Below the pieces are notes generated by a model, which did not search any database, was not told the DNA's origin, and was given only the letters and a program-made list of their open reading frames with translations. Made by a program: the position numbers and the translations under genes. From positions 62,001 to 126,000 of the forward strand of contig CAJKKQ010000005.1 in NCBI GenBank assembly GCA_905200545.1: a stretch of 64,000 nucleotides of DNA, in the 5' to 3' direction. Origin of the DNA: an uncultured Oscillibacter sp. Lineage in GTDB: Bacteria > Bacillota > Clostridia > Oscillospirales > Oscillospiraceae. Below, piece by piece: positions 8,350 to 15,134 of this stretch (position 1 is the stretch's first letter; the number at the start of each line of letters is the position of its first letter).

Positions 8350-9369
8350 TCAGGGCTGGCGGATCTTGACCGGATTCCCTGTCCGCCAGGCCTCTGTGGT
8401 GGCGTAGCCCACGGCAGTGGATCGGACGCCGTCATAGACGGTGGTGCCGGGCCTGCGGCCGGTGCGCACACAGTCCACAAACTCCTGCATCTCCAGCAGA
8501 TATGCCTCCCGGAACCGCTCCGGGAAGGAGGCCACGCACTCCGCCCGAACGCCGCCGGGGCCATACACCCGGGCCAGGTTTTTCTCCGGCACGGCGGAGA
8601 TCCGCAGCGTCCCCTCAGTGCCCACGATCTCCGTCTCCACATGGTAGCCGTAGGGGCAGGTGCGGCCCACATGGACGGTGCCCATGGCGCCGTTTTCAAA
8701 CCGGAACACCGCCAGGCCCGTCTCATCGTCCCCCGCCTGCCGGAACTCCGGATGCTTGAAGGTGGCGCCCAGGGCATAGACCTCCGATGCCTCACTCCCC
8801 AAGAACCAACGCATCAGGTCGATGTCGTGGATGGCGGCGTCCAGGAAAATGCCGCCGGAATTTTTACAAAAGCGGATGGCATCCTCCACCACCGCCTCCG
8901 GATCCAGACCCGTGGCCTTCACCAGATAGGGCGTGCCGATGACCCCGGCATCCACCTGCCGCTTGGCGTAGGCATAGGAGGGGTCGTAGCGACGCATGAA
9001 CCCCAGCATGAACACAAGCTCCGGGTGGCGCTCCACGGCAGCCTGGGCCTGGAGGCACTGGGCGATATCCACCCCCAGGGGCTTTTCGGAAAAGACGTGC
9101 TTTCCTGCGTCCAGTGCCGCCTCGATCTGCCAGCAGTGCTCTGAGGAGGTGGTGACCACCGCCACGGCGTCTATCTCCGCCTCTGCCAACATCTTGTTGA
9201 AATCCGTGTACAGGGCCGTCACCCCCAGCTGCCGGGCATATTCCAGGGTCTCCGGCCGGGTGGTGCAGGCGGCTGTCAGCCGGGCGCCGGGGATCTTACA
9301 GGCGATGTTCTCCGCGTGGACCCGGCCCAGGCGGCCCAGCCCCGCGATGCCGATGCGCAGGGTATTCAT
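8350..9369 (-). CDS. iolG: Gfo/Idh/MocA oxidoreductase, probable inositol 2-dehydrogenase
   Basis: 339 residues. N-terminal Rossmann fold with GIAGLGRLGRVHAENI, then SEKPLGVD (the EKP motif with the catalytic-region Lys) and the substrate-domain signature GIFLDAAIHDIDLMRWFLG with the conserved Asp and His pair of inositol dehydrogenases. It would oxidise myo-inositol to 2-keto-myo-inositol, the substrate of IolE. The start at 9369 was chosen because GAAGGAGG lies just upstream; an in-frame extension of 23 codons has no support. It is close to the importer but convergent with it. Specificity within the family (inositol, scyllo-inositol, glucose) is inferred from context. Confidence 0.82.
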   Translation of the reverse strand: MNTLRIGIAGLGRLGRVHAENIACKIPGARLTAACTTRPETLEYARQLGVTALYTDFNKMLAEAEIDAVAVVTTSSEHCWQIEAALDAGKHVFSEKPLGVDIAQCLQAQAAVERHPELVFMLGFMRRYDPSYAYAKRQVDAGVIGTPYLVKATGLDPEAVVEDAIRFCKNSGGIFLDAAIHDIDLMRWFLGSEASEVYALGATFKHPEFRQAGDDETGLAVFRFENGAMGTVHVGRTCPYGYHVETEIVGTEGTLRISAVPEKNLARVYGPGGVRAECVASFPERFREAYLLEMQEFVDCVRTGRRPGTTVYDGVRSTAVGYATTEAWRTGNPVKIRQP

Positions 9370-9390
9370 TCTGTTTCCTCCTTCACAGTC

Positions 9391-9421
9391 AAAAACCGGC
9401 CCCCGGCAAACCGGGGGCCGG
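9391..9421 (-). terminator. Hairpin terminator between the MBL hydrolase and iolG
   Basis: CCGGCCCCCGG/CCGGGGGCCGG around CAAA, followed on the minus strand by TTTTTGACTG. It fills the 56-bp gap between the two minus-strand genes, so iolG must be expressed by read-through or from a promoter inside the hydrolase gene. Confidence 0.85.
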
Positions 9422-9425
9422 GCGT

Positions 9426-10376
9426 TCAGTCCAGACATACGGTGACAGATTCGTGATAGGCAGGCTCCACCAGTCCCGGCAGATGCACGGCGTCGGTAAA
9501 GTACACCTGAGGCACCATCTCCTGGAGCAGAGAGACGATATAAGGGTGAGGCCGCTCATCCGGCCGCTCCGACGCCACACATACCACCGCCGTCTGCGGC
9601 CGCAGCTGGGCGATGAGCTTGCGGGTGGTGGAGGAAAGGGAGGCATGATGGGGCACCTTCAGCACCTCACAGGGAGCCAGGGTGTCCGCCTCCCACAAAT
9701 GTGCATAGGTATCTCCCCCCAGCACCACGTCCCGTCCCTTGTAATGGAGCCGCTGGCGCAGGCTGGAGACATTCATCATCTTGCTCCACTTCATCAGGGG
9801 ATAGCACTCCCGCTCCCCGGCGAAAGCGGCGTCATACACCTGGCGCTGGCGTTTATAGAGGAAGGGATCCCCGAAGAGAATGTCCATGGAGAGATCCTCC
9901 GTCAGCTGCAGCGTCATCTGCTCCGTCCCGGGCAGGACGGTAAGGTGCTTCACCCGGCCGGGATGCTCCCGCAGAGCGGCGGCGTAGATCTCCAGACAGC
10001 GCAGCAGGTTCCGGGCGGTCTTATGGAGGGTGAGATCCCGGTCAGGCTCCAGAGGCGGGGCTCCGGCAGGCGGCACATAGGTGGCAGCCAGCTGCTCCAC
10101 CTCCACTGCCTCCAGAATGCGGCCCAGGCCGCCGATGTGATCCCGGTGGAAATGGGTCAGCAGCAGCAGATCCAGCTTCTCCACCCCCTGTTTGCGCAGG
10201 AAATCCCCGGCGTAGATCCGGCGGGAGCTCTGGTCGGAAAGCGGGGGATGATCGTCCCGCACCAGGTTATCATGTCCGCAGTCCACCAGCATGGCAAAAC
10301 GCTGGCGCGTCCCCTCCATCTCCCGAATCAGAATGGAATCCCCGTTGCCTACATTGATGAAATCCAGTTGCAGCAT
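9426..10376 (-). CDS. MBL-fold metallo-hydrolase, ComEC/Rec2 C-terminal-like, stand-alone
   Basis: 316 residues. The N-terminal half carries the metallo-beta-lactamase metal-binding motif LTHFHRDHIGG and an upstream FINVGNGDSILI segment; later DVVLGGDTY and LKVPHHASLSSTTRK supply further metal ligands in the order seen in the C-terminal domain of ComEC and in stand-alone relatives. No membrane segments or signal peptide, so a soluble cytoplasmic hydrolase is likely. The substrate is unknown. It has its own promoter and terminator, and no neighbour suggests a role. Confidence 0.8.
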   Translation of the reverse strand: MLQLDFINVGNGDSILIREMEGTRQRFAMLVDCGHDNLVRDDHPPLSDQSSRRIYAGDFLRKQGVEKLDLLLLTHFHRDHIGGLGRILEAVEVEQLAATYVPPAGAPPLEPDRDLTLHKTARNLLRCLEIYAAALREHPGRVKHLTVLPGTEQMTLQLTEDLSMDILFGDPFLYKRQRQVYDAAFAGERECYPLMKWSKMMNVSSLRQRLHYKGRDVVLGGDTYAHLWEADTLAPCEVLKVPHHASLSSTTRKLIAQLRPQTAVVCVASERPDERPHPYIVSLLQEMVPQVYFTDAVHLPGLVEPAYHESVTVCLD

Positions 10377-10405
10377 GCCATCCCCCCTATGAATTTGTTG
10401 TACTT

Positions 10406-10434
10406 ACGATACCACACCCGGTTGTCCCTGGCAA
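10406..10434 (-). promoter_or_regulatory. SigA promoter of the MBL hydrolase
   Basis: TTGCCA and TATCGT separated by 17 bp on the minus strand, about 30 bp before the ATG at 10376. The ribosome site GGGGGGAT sits close to the start. Confidence 0.65.
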
Positions 10435-10492
10435 CCGGAAAGGAGGCGGCAGCGGCGCCAAAATTTTCCTTCTATTTTTGACAAGCATGCGC

Positions 10493-10532
10493 AAAACGCC
10501 CCCCGCCGCATTGTGCGGCGGGGGACGTTTTC
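10493..10532 (-). terminator. Terminator of the dapA-dapB-dapH operon
   Basis: A long GC-rich stem, about CCCCCGCCGCA/TGCGGCGGGGG with a TTG loop and flanking AAAACG/CGTTTT, 13 bp after the dapH stop. On the minus strand it ends in CGTTTTGCG. Confidence 0.85.
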
Positions 10533-10544
10533 AGATGCCTGCAA

Positions 10545-11240
10545 TCACAGCTTGCGCAGGGCGTCCACCAGAGCGGTCTTGCCCTCGGTCTTCTCGTCCT
10601 TCATCTTGACAATGCGGGCGGGGCTCCCGGCCACTACGGCCCCGGCAGGCACGTCGTCGATGACCACGGCCCCGGCGGCCACCACGGCGCCCTTGCCCAC
10701 CCGGATGCCCTCGATGACCACGGCGTTGGCGCCGATGACCACGTCGTCCTCAATGACCACAGGGGTGGCGGAGGCGGGCTCCACCACGCCGGCCAGGACG
10801 GTGCCTGCGCCGATGTGGCAGTTGTTGCCCACGGTGGCCCGGCCGCCCAGGACAGTGCCCATATCGATCATGGTGCCCTTGCCCACCACAGCGCCGATAT
10901 TGAGGATGGCGCCCATCATGATGACGGCGCCCTCTCCAATCTCCACCTTCTCCCGGATGATGGCGCCGGGCTCGATGCGGGCCTTGACGTTCTTCATGTC
11001 CAGCAGGGGCACGCCGGAGTTCCGCCGGTCATTTTCCACCACGCAGTCCGTGATGCTTGCGGCGTTGGATTCCAGAATGGGCCCCAGCTCGCTCCAGTCC
11101 CCGAAGACCACATAGCTGCCGGAGCCGCCGAAGACCTTGGCGGAGCCGAAGTCCACGGGAGCGGTGGTGTTGACATACACCTTCACCGGGGTCTTCTTTT
11201 CAGAGTTTGCAATATAGTCGATGATTTCCTGAGCGTTCAT
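10545..11240 (-). CDS. dapH: 2,3,4,5-tetrahydropyridine-2,6-dicarboxylate N-acetyltransferase (DapH)
   Basis: 231 residues, matching DapH of Gram-positives. It acetylates tetrahydrodipicolinate in the acetylase branch of DAP/lysine synthesis. The N-terminal part ([23 protein letters not shown]) is the DapH-specific domain; residues from about 90 on form a left-handed beta-helix of hexapeptide repeats ([20 protein letters not shown] and following). The start at 11240 gives the canonical N-terminus; the upstream in-frame extension lacks a ribosome site. It follows dapB by 65 bp and ends the operon. Presence of DapH implies the acetyl rather than succinyl pathway. Confidence 0.95.
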   Translation of the reverse strand: MNAQEIIDYIANSEKKTPVKVYVNTTAPVDFGSAKVFGGSGSYVVFGDWSELGPILESNAASITDCVVENDRRNSGVPLLDMKNVKARIEPGAIIREKVEIGEGAVIMMGAILNIGAVVGKGTMIDMGTVLGGRATVGNNCHIGAGTVLAGVVEPASATPVVIEDDVVIGANAVVIEGIRVGKGAVVAAGAVVIDDVPAGAVVAGSPARIVKMKDEKTEGKTALVDALRKL

Positions 11241-11305
11241 AGTCTGATAAACTCCTTTGGGCGCAGGTCGCGCCGAATTTGATGGCTCCCCGCGCCGGGG
11301 GAACA

Positions 11306-12025
11306 TTACTGACCGAAGAGAATGGCCTGCAGGTCGTAGACGCCGGGGGCCTTGCCCGGCAGCATCCGGGCGATGTGCAGCGCGCCGCTGGCGAAGATCT
11401 GGCGGCTGGCGGCCCGGTGAGTGAACTCCAGCTCCTCATCCAGGCCGAAGAAGTGGACGGTGTGGGTCCCGGCCACAGTGCCGCCCCGGAGGGCGTGGAT
11501 GCCCACCTCGTCCTTTTGGCGGCGGCCGCAGTTGCCCTCCCGCCCGTACACCGGGCGCAGCTCCCCGGCAGGGTCGATGGCGGAGAGCAGCAGCTTGGCG
11601 GTGCCGCTGGGGGCGTCTGCCTTCTGGTTGTGGTGGGTCTCGGTAATCTCAATGTCGAAATCCGGCTTCAGCACGCCGGAGACCGCCTGGAGGGCCCGCA
11701 CCAGCACGGCAACGCCCAGGGAGAAATTGGCGCTCCAGAGCACCGGCGCCGCAGTGCCTAAGCTCCGCAGCTGCTCCAGCTGCCCGGCGGTATAGCCGGT
11801 GGTGCCGGAGAGCAGCGGCGTGCCCGTGCGGCGGACGTAAGACGCCACCTCTGCCAGAGCCTCCGGCCGGGAGAAGTCGATGACCACGTCGGCCACTTTC
11901 CCCATGCTGCCCAGCCGGTCCAGATCGTCGTGGCCCAGGGAGAGCACCACCTCGTCACCGGCGGCACAGGCCGTGCTCTCGATCAGTTTGCCCATTTTCC
12001 CCCGGCCGATCAGTAAGAACTTCAC
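11306..12025 (-). CDS. dapB: 4-hydroxy-tetrahydrodipicolinate reductase (DapB)
   Basis: 239 residues. N-terminal nucleotide-binding segment [16 protein letters not shown], then the substrate-binding signature [16 protein letters not shown] containing the catalytic His-His and the Lys of DapB. It reduces hydroxy-tetrahydrodipicolinate with NAD(P)H. The start is GTG and overlaps the dapA stop as GTGA, so the two genes are translationally coupled. The protein is somewhat shorter than the E. coli enzyme, as usual for clostridial DapB. Confidence 0.95.
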   Translation of the reverse strand: MKFLLIGRGKMGKLIESTACAAGDEVVLSLGHDDLDRLGSMGKVADVVIDFSRPEALAEVASYVRRTGTPLLSGTTGYTAGQLEQLRSLGTAAPVLWSANFSLGVAVLVRALQAVSGVLKPDFDIEITETHHNQKADAPSGTAKLLLSAIDPAGELRPVYGREGNCGRRQKDEVGIHALRGGTVAGTHTVHFFGLDEELEFTHRAASRQIFASGALHIARMLPGKAPGVYDLQAILFGQ

Positions 12026-12909
12026 AGGATCCCAGCCTCCTCCATGGTCTTACGCAGCGTCTCCAGATGGGCCTCGCTCATCTCGCACAGGGGCAGGCGC
12101 ATGGGGCCCACATTGAGGCCCAGCAGGTTCATGGCCGCCTTCACAGGGATGGGGTTCACCTCGATGAAGAGGTCGTTCATCAGCTGCAGGTACTTCAGGT
12201 GGTTTGCCAGGGCCCGGGCCTGGTTGCCCCCCAGATAGTCCGCCACGATCTCATGGCACATGCCGGGCATAACATTGGCGTAGACGGAGATGACGCCGCT
12301 GCCGCCGATGCTCATGAGGGGGATGGTAATGTCGTCATTGCCGGAGTACAGGGCAAAGTCCGGCCCGATGCAGTGGGCGATCTTCATGGCGTAGGACATA
12401 TCGCCGCTGGCCTCCTTGATGCCGGCGATGTTGGGGTGGGTCGCCAGGCGCTCCACTACGGAGACGGGAATGGAGCAGCCGGTGCGGCCGGGGACATTAT
12501 AGAGCAGGCAGGGGATGTGCACTGCGTCCGCCGTGGTGGCAAAGTGGCGGTACATGCCCTCAGGATTGGCCTTGTTGTAATAAGGGGCAATGAGCAGCAG
12601 GGCGTCGGCCCCCATGTCCTGGTACTGGATGCTCTTTTCCACCTGGGTGGCGGTGCAGTTGGAGCCGCTGCCCACGATGACGGGCACCCGGCCGTTCACC
12701 ACCTTGATGGTGTGGGCCACCACGGCGGCATCCTCCTCGTGGGACATGGTGGAGTATTCGCCGGTGGTACCCAGCGTCAAAATGGCGTCGGTACCGGCGG
12801 CGATCTGGCGCTCCAGCAGATTGGTCAAAACCTCGAAGTTCACGCTGCCGTCCTCATGGAACGGAGTAATCATGGCCACAACGGATCCCTGCAGATGTTC
12901 GAATTTCAT
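12022..12909 (-). CDS. dapA: 4-hydroxy-tetrahydrodipicolinate synthase (DapA)
   Basis: 295 residues, a TIM barrel that condenses pyruvate with aspartate semialdehyde. GTTGE at 47-51 binds the carboxylate, Tyr137 lies in LLYNVPGRT, and the Schiff-base Lys165 lies in AGIKEASGD. It is the first gene of the operon, overlaps dapB by four bases, and is preceded by a lysine riboswitch and terminator, so its transcription is expected to fall when lysine is plentiful. RBS GGAGGACACTCAAC precedes the ATG. Confidence 0.97.
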   Translation of the reverse strand: MKFEHLQGSVVAMITPFHEDGSVNFEVLTNLLERQIAAGTDAILTLGTTGEYSTMSHEEDAAVVAHTIKVVNGRVPVIVGSGSNCTATQVEKSIQYQDMGADALLLIAPYYNKANPEGMYRHFATTADAVHIPCLLYNVPGRTGCSIPVSVVERLATHPNIAGIKEASGDMSYAMKIAHCIGPDFALYSGNDDITIPLMSIGGSGVISVYANVMPGMCHEIVADYLGGNQARALANHLKYLQLMNDLFIEVNPIPVKAAMNLLGLNVGPMRLPLCEMSEAHLETLRKTMEEAGIL

Positions 12910-12960
12910 GTTGAGTGTCCTCCATACTTTTCGTTTTTTCGCCGCCCGGAAGAGGCGGGC

Positions 12961-12995
12961 AAATAAAAAGTCGGTAGAGACACGCCCCTACCGAC
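12961..12995 (-). terminator. Riboswitch-controlled attenuator upstream of dapA
   Basis: GTCGGTAGGG and CTCTACCGAC pair as a 10-bp stem followed by TTTTTATTT on the minus strand, between the lysine aptamer and dapA. It is the expression platform: lysine binding should favour this stem. Confidence 0.9.
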
Positions 12996-13035
12996 AGCTC
13001 GTCACATGCGAAACGCACGGAGTTCCCTGTTAGCG

Positions 13036-13193
13036 GATAGCGCCCCCGCGGGCTCTCGTCCGCGGACAGTGCCGGAAGTCTTCCTCCCGATCCCACCTCC
13101 CGGCCACGCCTGACCGGAAAGTTCGGCGGACTTGCCCCCCGCACGTTCTCTGCCTGCCGGCTCCCGTGCGCTCATCGCATCCGCGCCTCTATC
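13036..13193 (-). ncRNA. Lysine riboswitch (L box) of dapA-dapB-dapH
   Basis: On the minus strand the P1 helix is GATAG at the 5' end and CTATC at the 3' end. The conserved aptamer pieces follow in order: GATAGAGGCGCGGATGCGAT, the GCCGAA core element, ACTGTC in the later joining region and GGGGCGCTATC at the close. This matches the lysine class by recognition of these segments, not by a covariance search. Its place directly before the lysine-pathway operon and a terminator supports it strongly. Confidence 0.93.
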
Positions 13194-13205
13194 TCATTTT
13201 TCGCT

Positions 13206-13234
13206 ATCATACCACCATCCCCCACCAGTTGCAA
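13206..13234 (-). promoter_or_regulatory. SigA promoter of the riboswitch-dap operon
   Basis: TTGCAA and TATGAT with an exact 17-bp spacer on the minus strand, ending 13 bp before the first riboswitch base. Confidence 0.88.
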
Positions 13235-13365
13235 GAGTGAATTTGAAAAATCATCCAATAGATTACAAGCAGGTTAAAAATGCGCTCTTTCCCTGTTCCC
13301 CGCCGCCGGAACGTGCTATGATGGGGAAGAAATCAAATTGCTGCCTGCGAGGAGGTCGATCCCAT

Positions 13366-14466
13366 ATGTCTTGCGTAGCGTACCGCCGCCATCTGCACCA
13401 GATCCCGGAGCTGGACAACCGGCTGTCGGAGACGGTGGAGTATGTCAAATCCATTCTGGAGCCTCTGGGCGGAAAGGTCTTCACCCCCATTACCGGGAGC
13501 GTATGCGTCTATTTTGACGCCGGGAAATGGGATACCGTGGCCTTCCGGGCGGATCTGGATGCCCTGCCGGTACAGGAGGAAACGAGCCTCCCCTTCGCCT
13601 CCGCCCATCCCGGGATCATGCACGCCTGTGGCCATGACGGTCACACCGCCATGATGCTCTCCCTGGCGGAGTATACTGCCGCACATCTGGCGGAGCTGCC
13701 CCGGAACGTCCTGTTTTTGTTCCAGCCCTCGGAGGAGACCACCGGCGGCGCCAAGAAGCTCTGCGAAGCAGGCGTGCTGGAGCGTTACCGGGTGCGGCGC
13801 ATCTTCGGCGTGCACCTGTGGCCGGGCCTCCCTGTGGGGGAGGTCTACTCCCGCCCCGGCCCCATGATGGCCCGCTCCAGCGAGGTCACCGTCACCGTGG
13901 AGGGAAAAAGCGTCCACCTCAGCCGGGCGGCGGAGGGCCGGGACGCCCTGACGGCAGGCATCGAGTTCCTCCAGCGGGCCTACGATATGATGGACTCCCT
14001 GCCCAGCGGCGAGCCCCGGGTACTGCGCTTCGGCAAGATGGTCTCCGGCTCCGTGCGCAACGCCGTCAGCGGCCACACGGTGCTGGAGGGAAGCCTGCGC
14101 ACCTACCGGGAGGATATCTTCCGCTTCTGCCGCCAGCAGCTCCAGGACATCGGCAAGTCCCTGGCGGCGGAGACCGGGTGCGCGGTCAGCGTAAACCTCA
14201 GCGAGGGCTATCCCGCTGTGTGGAACCACGAGGAGCTCTACGCCAAGCTCTGTGCCCAGCTGGGTGCCGACGCCCCGCATCTGCTGGAGGCTCCAGCCCT
14301 GGCAGCGGAGGACTTCTCCTTCTACCAGCAGTTTACCCCCGGGGTGTTCTTCTTCCTGGGAGTGGGCAAGACGGCGGAACTCCACGCGCCGGACTTCTCC
14401 TTTGACGACGAGGCCGTGCTTCCCGCCGGGGTAGAATTCTTGAAAAAGCTGCTGCTGCTCCCCTGA
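13366..14466 (+). CDS. M20 family amidohydrolase, probable N-acetyldiaminopimelate deacetylase
   Basis: 366 residues of the M20D peptidase family. Metal-site motifs appear in order: FRADLDALPVQEE, MHACGHDGHTAMM (residues 85-97), FLFQPSEETTGGAK and FGVHLWPGLPVG. M20D enzymes hydrolyse N-acyl amino acids; DapL (N-acetyl-LL-DAP deacetylase) is a member in dapH-containing Firmicutes. It is divergent from the dapA operon and near a class-I aminotransferase, which makes the DapL role the leading inference; a hippurate-hydrolase-like role is possible. The start at 13366 follows GAGGAGG; an earlier in-frame ATG has no ribosome site. Confidence 0.7.
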   Translation: MSCVAYRRHLHQIPELDNRLSETVEYVKSILEPLGGKVFTPITGSVCVYFDAGKWDTVAFRADLDALPVQEETSLPFASAHPGIMHACGHDGHTAMMLSLAEYTAAHLAELPRNVLFLFQPSEETTGGAKKLCEAGVLERYRVRRIFGVHLWPGLPVGEVYSRPGPMMARSSEVTVTVEGKSVHLSRAAEGRDALTAGIEFLQRAYDMMDSLPSGEPRVLRFGKMVSGSVRNAVSGHTVLEGSLRTYREDIFRFCRQQLQDIGKSLAAETGCAVSVNLSEGYPAVWNHEELYAKLCAQLGADAPHLLEAPALAAEDFSFYQQFTPGVFFFLGVGKTAELHAPDFSFDDEAVLPAGVEFLKKLLLLP

Positions 14467-14562
14467 GGGCACCGCCGTTTTCCACCATACATACACGTTG
14501 CAGGTCCCGGCGGAGCGGCTGGGCGCCGACAACGGCCCGGCAGTGTCTCTGGACGAACATGC

Positions 14563-14601
14563 AAAACCAGCGGACGGGAAGAACCCGTCCGCTGGTTTTT
14601 T
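14563..14601. terminator. Bidirectional terminator between the M20 hydrolase and the XRE regulator
   Basis: CCAGCGGACGGG/CCCGTCCGCTGG, a 12-bp perfect stem with AAAA on the left and TTTTTT on the right. The stop codon of the minus-strand regulator lies within the right-hand T-run. Confidence 0.93.
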
Positions 14602-14839
14602 ATTGGTGTCTGCTTTTGGGGTAAGGAGTCCGCTCATCAGTGCGGCCCAACAGATAGTCCACGCTGACGCCGTAGAGATCGGACAACTTCAACAGCACGT
14701 CCACCGGCAGAGGCAGCTTCCCCAGTTCATATTTGGAGTACGTGGTCTGGCGCACCCCCAGATACTCCGCTACTTTTGTCTGGTTCCAGTCGCGATCCTC
14801 CCGCAGGTCCCGGATTCTCGAAAAAATCATATTCATCAC
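14600..14839 (-). CDS. XRE-family helix-turn-helix regulator
   Basis: 79 residues, almost entirely one HTH_XRE (lambda Cro/C1-type) domain: RIRDLREDRDWNQTKVAEYLG, then the recognition-helix region VRQTTYSKYELGKLPLP and the family ending LSDLYGVSVDYLLGRTD. There is no ligand or dimerisation domain beyond it. Three Met codons cluster at the start (MMNM), and GGTGATG offers only a weak ribosome site. It is divergent from a 58-residue Cys-rich gene and separated from it by a double dyad to which it probably binds, giving autoregulation. Genes of this size often repress small defence, phage or stress modules. Confidence 0.88.
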   Translation of the reverse strand: MMNMIFSRIRDLREDRDWNQTKVAEYLGVRQTTYSKYELGKLPLPVDVLLKLSDLYGVSVDYLLGRTDERTPYPKSRHQ

Positions 14840-14851
14840 CGGTTCCAGTTT

Positions 14852-14901
14852 ATAATAGTCGCAGCAAGACTATTGACTTATAGTCTTACTGCGACTATTA
14901 T
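14852..14901. promoter_or_regulatory. Double-dyad operator between the XRE regulator and the Cys-rich gene
   Basis: Two 22-bp arms (14852-14873 and 14880-14901) are inverted copies with one mismatch around a TGACTT centre. Each arm is itself a dyad, ATAGTC-N7-GACTAT (14855-14873 and 14880-14898), so there are four ATAGTC half-sites. This is the layout expected for two adjacent dimers of a Cro/C1-type regulator. Confidence 0.8.
14873..14901 (+). promoter_or_regulatory. SigA promoter of the Cys-rich gene, embedded in the operator
   Basis: TTGACT at 14873-14878 and TATTAT at 14896-14901 with a 17-bp spacer. The -35 lies on the centre of the double dyad and the right-hand operator fills the spacer and overlaps the -10, so bound regulator would block it. 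Confidence 0.8.
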
Positions 14902-14921
14902 TGTAATGAGGTGATGTTGAT

Positions 14922-15098
14922 ATGCCCCCCTACTGCGCCCGGGAGGAGGCCGTGTGCGGCGGCTGCGCCCATTTCCGCCTCCACTATATCAAAATCGGCT
15001 CCTGCTACCGTCCCATCGCCTACGGGCACTGTGTCTATCCCCGAAGCAAAAAGCGCACCCGGAGCGACACCTGCCCCAACTGGACGCCGAAATCATAA
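14922..15098 (+). CDS. 58-residue Cys-rich protein, function unknown
   Basis: A short gene with GAGGTGA eight bases before its ATG, a strong promoter and a terminator immediately after its TAA. The product has six Cys (residues 5, 12, 15, 28, 37, 51), including CGGC at 12-15, with aromatic/basic segments AHFRLHYIKIGSCY and GHCVYPRSKKR. The arrangement suggests a small zinc-binding fold. There is no signal peptide. An overlapping frame from 14911 has no Cys pattern and runs on through the terminator, so I reject it. The product is unrecognised by me; it is probably the target or partner of the divergent XRE regulator. Confidence 0.72.
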   Translation: MPPYCAREEAVCGGCAHFRLHYIKIGSCYRPIAYGHCVYPRSKKRTRSDTCPNWTPKS

Positions 15099-15130
15099 AA
15101 AAGCGCTGTGCCTTTGGCGGCACAGCGCTT
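15095..15130. terminator. Bidirectional terminator after the Cys-rich gene and the aminotransferase
   Basis: AAGCGCTGTGCC/GGCACAGCGCTT, a 12-bp perfect stem with TTTGGC loop. On the minus strand it is followed by TTTTTTATG, making it the aminotransferase terminator. Confidence 0.92.
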
Positions 15131-15134
15131 TGCT

